14,931 nucleotides of DNA from Akkermansiaceae bacterium (GTDB lineage: Bacteria > Verrucomicrobiota > Verrucomicrobiia > Verrucomicrobiales > Akkermansiaceae): contig CAIVXP010000247.1 in NCBI GenBank assembly GCA_903909905.1, forward strand, positions 1 through 14,931, given 5' to 3'. The notes under the pieces are model-generated. The model did not search any database, was not told the DNA's origin, and was given only the letters and a program-made list of their open reading frames with translations. Positions 12,595 through 14,931 of this stretch are shown piece after piece. Position numbers and translations under genes: made by a program. How positions within the stretch are numbered: position 1 is the first letter of the stretch; each line of letters opens with the position of its first letter.

Positions 12595-14070
12595 TCACCG
12601 ATCCCACTCCACCACCTTCTTGGCAACATTCTGGCCGCAAAGGACGACCATCGGCATTCCGCCGCCGGGGTTCACTGAACCGCCGACGAAGAAGAGGTTG
12701 GGATATTTCACGCTTTGCTTAGGGGCCTTGAAGGCAAGGTTTTTGAAGCGATCGGAGACCACACCGTAGATCGAGCCTTTGTTCGAGTTGTATTGCTCGC
12801 GGATGTCGTGGGGCGTCCAGCAATGCTCGAAGACCACATGCTGGCGCAGGTCGGTGAGGCCCATGCGTTCGAGTTTTTCGATCACGCGGTCCTTGAATGC
12901 CATGTAGTCCTCGCGAGTGAGTGGCTGTTCATCGTCGATGTGCGGGATGTGCGGCAGGATCTTGAGGCAATCGCAGCCTTCAGGCGCGACCGTTGGGTCG
13001 GTACGCGACGCTGCTACTAGATAAATAGTAGGATCGGGCGGCAGCTGGCGTTTGCGGAAGACCGTCTTGAAATGGGTATTCTGGTTGGCCGAGAAAAAGA
13101 AATTGTGGTGGGCGAGCTGCGGATATTTCCGATCGAGGCCAAGTTCCAGCACAAGGCCCGAGCAGGACGGCTCGTACTTGTCGAGCGTGCGCATGAAGGC
13201 TTCGTCTTCGAGCAGGAGCTTCTCGTAAGCGGGGATCACCTCCATATTGGAAATCACGATGTCGGCGGCATGAAATTCGCCATTCGCGACAATGCCTGTG
13301 ACGCGGCCGTTTTCTTTGCGCACCTCGCTCACCTCGCTGTTGAGGTGCACCGTGATGCCGAGTTCGTTCATCAGCCGCTGCAGGCCGAGTGCGATGCCGT
13401 AAAGCCCGCCATCGACATACCAAAGATCATAGCGGTACTGGATCGTCGCCATGCAGTTCATGAACGCCGGCGAGTGCAGCGCGGATGATCCGACGTACTT
13501 GATGAAATAGTCGAAAATGTCGCGCATGTGGCGGGTTTTGAGATGTTTGGCAACACCACCGTGCATCGAGCGAAACAGATCGAATTTGAGAAATTTTCCG
13601 AGCCCGTAAAATTCACGGAATTCCGCCGAGGTATCAAGGCCTTGCTCGAAATAACCTTCGTTGACGAGGTCGTAGAGGTCGGCAGAGTACTTGAGAAATT
13701 TTTCCACATTCACCGGGTCCTCGCCAACCTTGCGAGCCTCGGCGGCCATCACGGCAGGATCCGGATCGAGATCGACCACCTTGCCATCCTCGAAAAAATT
13801 CCGCCAGTGCGGGCGCAGCGTGCGGATCGGGATGTAGTCGGCCATTTTCTTACCCGAGCGTTCGAAGAGCCGCTCGAAAATGTGTGGAAGAGTGAGAATC
13901 GAGGGCCCGAGGTCGAATGTATAACCTTCGGCTTTGAGTACATTGAGCTTGCCGCCGATCTGCGGGTTTTTCTCGTGGATCGTGACCTTGTATCCTTCCT
14001 GCGCGAGCGAGATGGCCGCGGAAATTCCGCCCAGGCCGGAGCCGATCACGATGACATTTTTTCCGCTCAT
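12595..14070 (-). CDS. crtP: 4,4'-diaponeurosporene oxygenase-like CrtP (CrtNb), CrtI-family FAD enzyme
   Basis: A 491-residue FAD-dependent carotene oxidase; S. aureus CrtP has 497. The N-terminal Rossmann motif VIGSGLGGISAAISLAQEG binds FAD. Segments shared with CrtP rather than with the desaturase CrtN include LGPSILTLPHIFERLFE, FIKYVGSS, ISNMEVIPAYEKL, YPQLAHHNFFFS, LPHIPHI, ERMGLTDLRQH and the C-terminal FVGGSVNPGGGMPMV. CrtP oxidises a terminal methyl group of a C30 carotene to the aldehyde or acid. The start is MSGKNVIVIG at 14068-14070, overlapping the TPR gene stop by 4 bp; the longer frame upstream is only a shadow of that gene. The desaturase CrtN that would supply the substrate is not in the window, nor is an aldehyde dehydrogenase. 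Confidence 0.88.
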   Translation of the reverse strand: MSGKNVIVIGSGLGGISAAISLAQEGYKVTIHEKNPQIGGKLNVLKAEGYTFDLGPSILTLPHIFERLFERSGKKMADYIPIRTLRPHWRNFFEDGKVVDLDPDPAVMAAEARKVGEDPVNVEKFLKYSADLYDLVNEGYFEQGLDTSAEFREFYGLGKFLKFDLFRSMHGGVAKHLKTRHMRDIFDYFIKYVGSSALHSPAFMNCMATIQYRYDLWYVDGGLYGIALGLQRLMNELGITVHLNSEVSEVRKENGRVTGIVANGEFHAADIVISNMEVIPAYEKLLLEDEAFMRTLDKYEPSCSGLVLELGLDRKYPQLAHHNFFFSANQNTHFKTVFRKRQLPPDPTIYLVAASRTDPTVAPEGCDCLKILPHIPHIDDEQPLTREDYMAFKDRVIEKLERMGLTDLRQHVVFEHCWTPHDIREQYNSNKGSIYGVVSDRFKNLAFKAPKQSVKYPNLFFVGGSVNPGGGMPMVVLCGQNVAKKVVEWDR

Positions 14071-14864
14071 GGTTTGGCTTGTTCCTTGGAGGTGATCGCA
14101 GCGAGTTCCTGGCGTGCAATATGGTCGGATGGATGTTCGGCTAGCGCTCGGTTGAAATAATCGATGGCCTCGGCATTGCGGCCGAGCATCTTGTAGGCAA
14201 CGCCGATGAAGGTGCGGCAACTGCCGACGCCCCATCGCGGGCTAAGCGGATCTCCCGACTGCGTGGCCTCTTCGGCAAAAAGTTTTTCTGCGGTGAGCAA
14301 GGTTTCGAGTGCCTTGCGTTTGTCCTCATCGTCCTTTGCGGTATGGACGAGCCCGACGCCGAGCAGATACTTGACGCGCGGGTTTTTGGCGCCGAGGCGG
14401 ACCGCCTCTTTCTGATGCTGTTGCAGCATTGGCCCGTAGCGCACGGCACTAAGCATGTTGTTGTGAATTTTCATTCCGAAAAGCGTGGCAAGCAGCGCGT
14501 GGCTTTCGGCGTGGTTTACATCGAGCTCAAGGGCCTGCTCGAATGCCTCGGCCGCGGCCTCCATGGCCGTCTTTGCTCTTGAATTTTCCTTGCCGCCCGG
14601 CTGGCTCTCAATCTGCAGCATACGGTGAAAGTGGCAAATGCCTTGCCAATATTTGTAAACGGCCGATGCCGGTTCCTGCTGCGCGGCTTTCTTGAACAAA
14701 TCGGCAGCAGCGGCAAAACCTTCGGCGCTCCATGCCTTGTAAGCAGCGTTGAATTCCACAACGCCGCCATTGGCTGGATCTGCAGGCAAATTCTCGGCAG
14801 AGACAATCGGGCCGGAAACAAGCAGGACGGCGAGAAGCAGACGAAACATATCTTGACGGAACAT
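14067..14864 (-). CDS. Exported TPR-repeat protein coupled to crtP
   Basis: From the ATG at 14862-14864 this gives 265 residues with an N-terminal signal peptide (MFRQDMFRLLLAVLLVSGPIVSA), probably cut before ENLPAD, so it acts outside the cytoplasm. The rest is helical with TPR-like repeats. The clearest are AYKAWSAEGFAAAADLFKKAAQQEP, AAAEAFEQALELDVNHAESHALLATLFG, and, near the C-terminus, GVAYKMLGRNAEAIDYFNRALAEHPSDHIARQEL. A GAGG sequence lies about 10 nt before this ATG. Other possible starts are the ATG at 14849 (shorter signal peptide) and at 14915 (longer). Its TGA overlaps the crtP ATG. TPR proteins are scaffolds, and the coupling suggests a link to carotenoid handling or envelope assembly, but that is inference only. 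I do not recognise the specific family. Confidence 0.75.
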   Translation of the reverse strand: MFRQDMFRLLLAVLLVSGPIVSAENLPADPANGGVVEFNAAYKAWSAEGFAAAADLFKKAAQQEPASAVYKYWQGICHFHRMLQIESQPGGKENSRAKTAMEAAAEAFEQALELDVNHAESHALLATLFGMKIHNNMLSAVRYGPMLQQHQKEAVRLGAKNPRVKYLLGVGLVHTAKDDEDKRKALETLLTAEKLFAEEATQSGDPLSPRWGVGSCRTFIGVAYKMLGRNAEAIDYFNRALAEHPSDHIARQELAAITSKEQAKP

Positions 14865-14919
14865 GACGCGAACGCCTCGATGCGGCAAACAGAATATGGA
14901 ATTCGCCGCACTCATCGCG

Positions 14920-14931
14920 CGCCAAAAGGCG
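14920..14931. repeat. 12-bp inverted repeat at the window edge
   Basis: CGCC-AAAA-GGCG is a perfect inverted repeat that ends exactly at the last base, so its context is cut off. It could be part of a terminator of the gene upstream of the TPR gene, or chance. Confidence 0.2.

Noticed and set aside
12595..14070. Annotation as the desaturase CrtN or a C40 phytoene desaturase CrtI
   Set aside because: Internal segments (YPQLAHHNFFFS, ISNMEVIPAYEKL, ERMGLTDLR, GGSVNPGGGMPMV) fit the CrtP oxygenase as I recall it better than CrtN. A tree would settle it.
14071..14235. Upstream extension of crtP by 55 residues
   Set aside because: It is a shadow of the TPR gene; the Rossmann motif begins directly after the ATG at 14070.
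1..14931. tRNA, rRNA, CRISPR arrays, insertion sequences or prophage genes
   Set aside because: I saw no cloverleaf, regular spaced repeats, transposase or phage structural genes on either strand. The primase-like gene is the only hint of mobility and it has no mobile neighbours.

Overview
The window is a GC-rich bacterial chromosome segment with close gene packing and almost no recognisable Shine-Dalgarno sequences. My best guess is a member of the Verrucomicrobia. The grounds are a short proline-rich lipoprotein with a C-terminal motif I associate with that phylum, a FmdB-type zinc ribbon with a spacer insert, a short zinc-free S14, a bacterial signal peptidase I with a large insert, and a C30 carotenoid tailoring cassette. 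Rubritalea, a verrucomicrobium, is known to make acylated glycosyl esters of C30 carotenoid acids. The phylum assignment is inference from family knowledge, not from a search.

Left part, plus strand (1-4890): a CPBP-family membrane protease overlaps thiamine-monophosphate kinase (thiL) by 4 bp. A 297-bp gap rich in inverted repeats follows, then a SprT-like zinc metalloprotease. After an AT-rich probable promoter region comes a tight group of rpsN (S14), a FmdB-like zinc ribbon protein and a CNNM/CorC-type membrane protein with CBS domains.

Right part, minus strand (4936-14931), read in the direction of transcription from high to low coordinates: an exported TPR protein overlaps crtP by 4 bp, followed by crtQ and crtO. 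Next come a 161-bp gap with a hairpin at the end of crtO, an archaeo-eukaryotic-type primase fused to a PriL-like Fe-S domain, and a TIM-barrel protein overlapping the primase by 4 bp. The run ends with signal peptidase I, a squalene/phytoene synthase-family enzyme, a small lipoprotein and dprA.

Two systems stand out. First, crtP-crtQ-crtO is a staphyloxanthin-like set: oxidation of a C30 carotene end group, glycosylation of the carotenoid acid, and acylation of the sugar. An enzyme able to make a C30 precursor (HpnD/CrtM type) lies about 4 kb further along the same strand. The desaturase crtN and the aldehyde dehydrogenase are not in the window. Second, the 471-residue protein at 9448-10863 carries all three AEP primase motifs (DxE, GxGHH, hD followed by an R-x-x-R-x-P stretch). 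It also has a C-terminal four-cysteine module like the 4Fe-4S domain of the large primase subunit. It is translationally coupled to a TIM-barrel protein that keeps the complete endonuclease IV-type pattern of metal ligands, which raises the possibility of a DNA repair or damage-tolerance pair.
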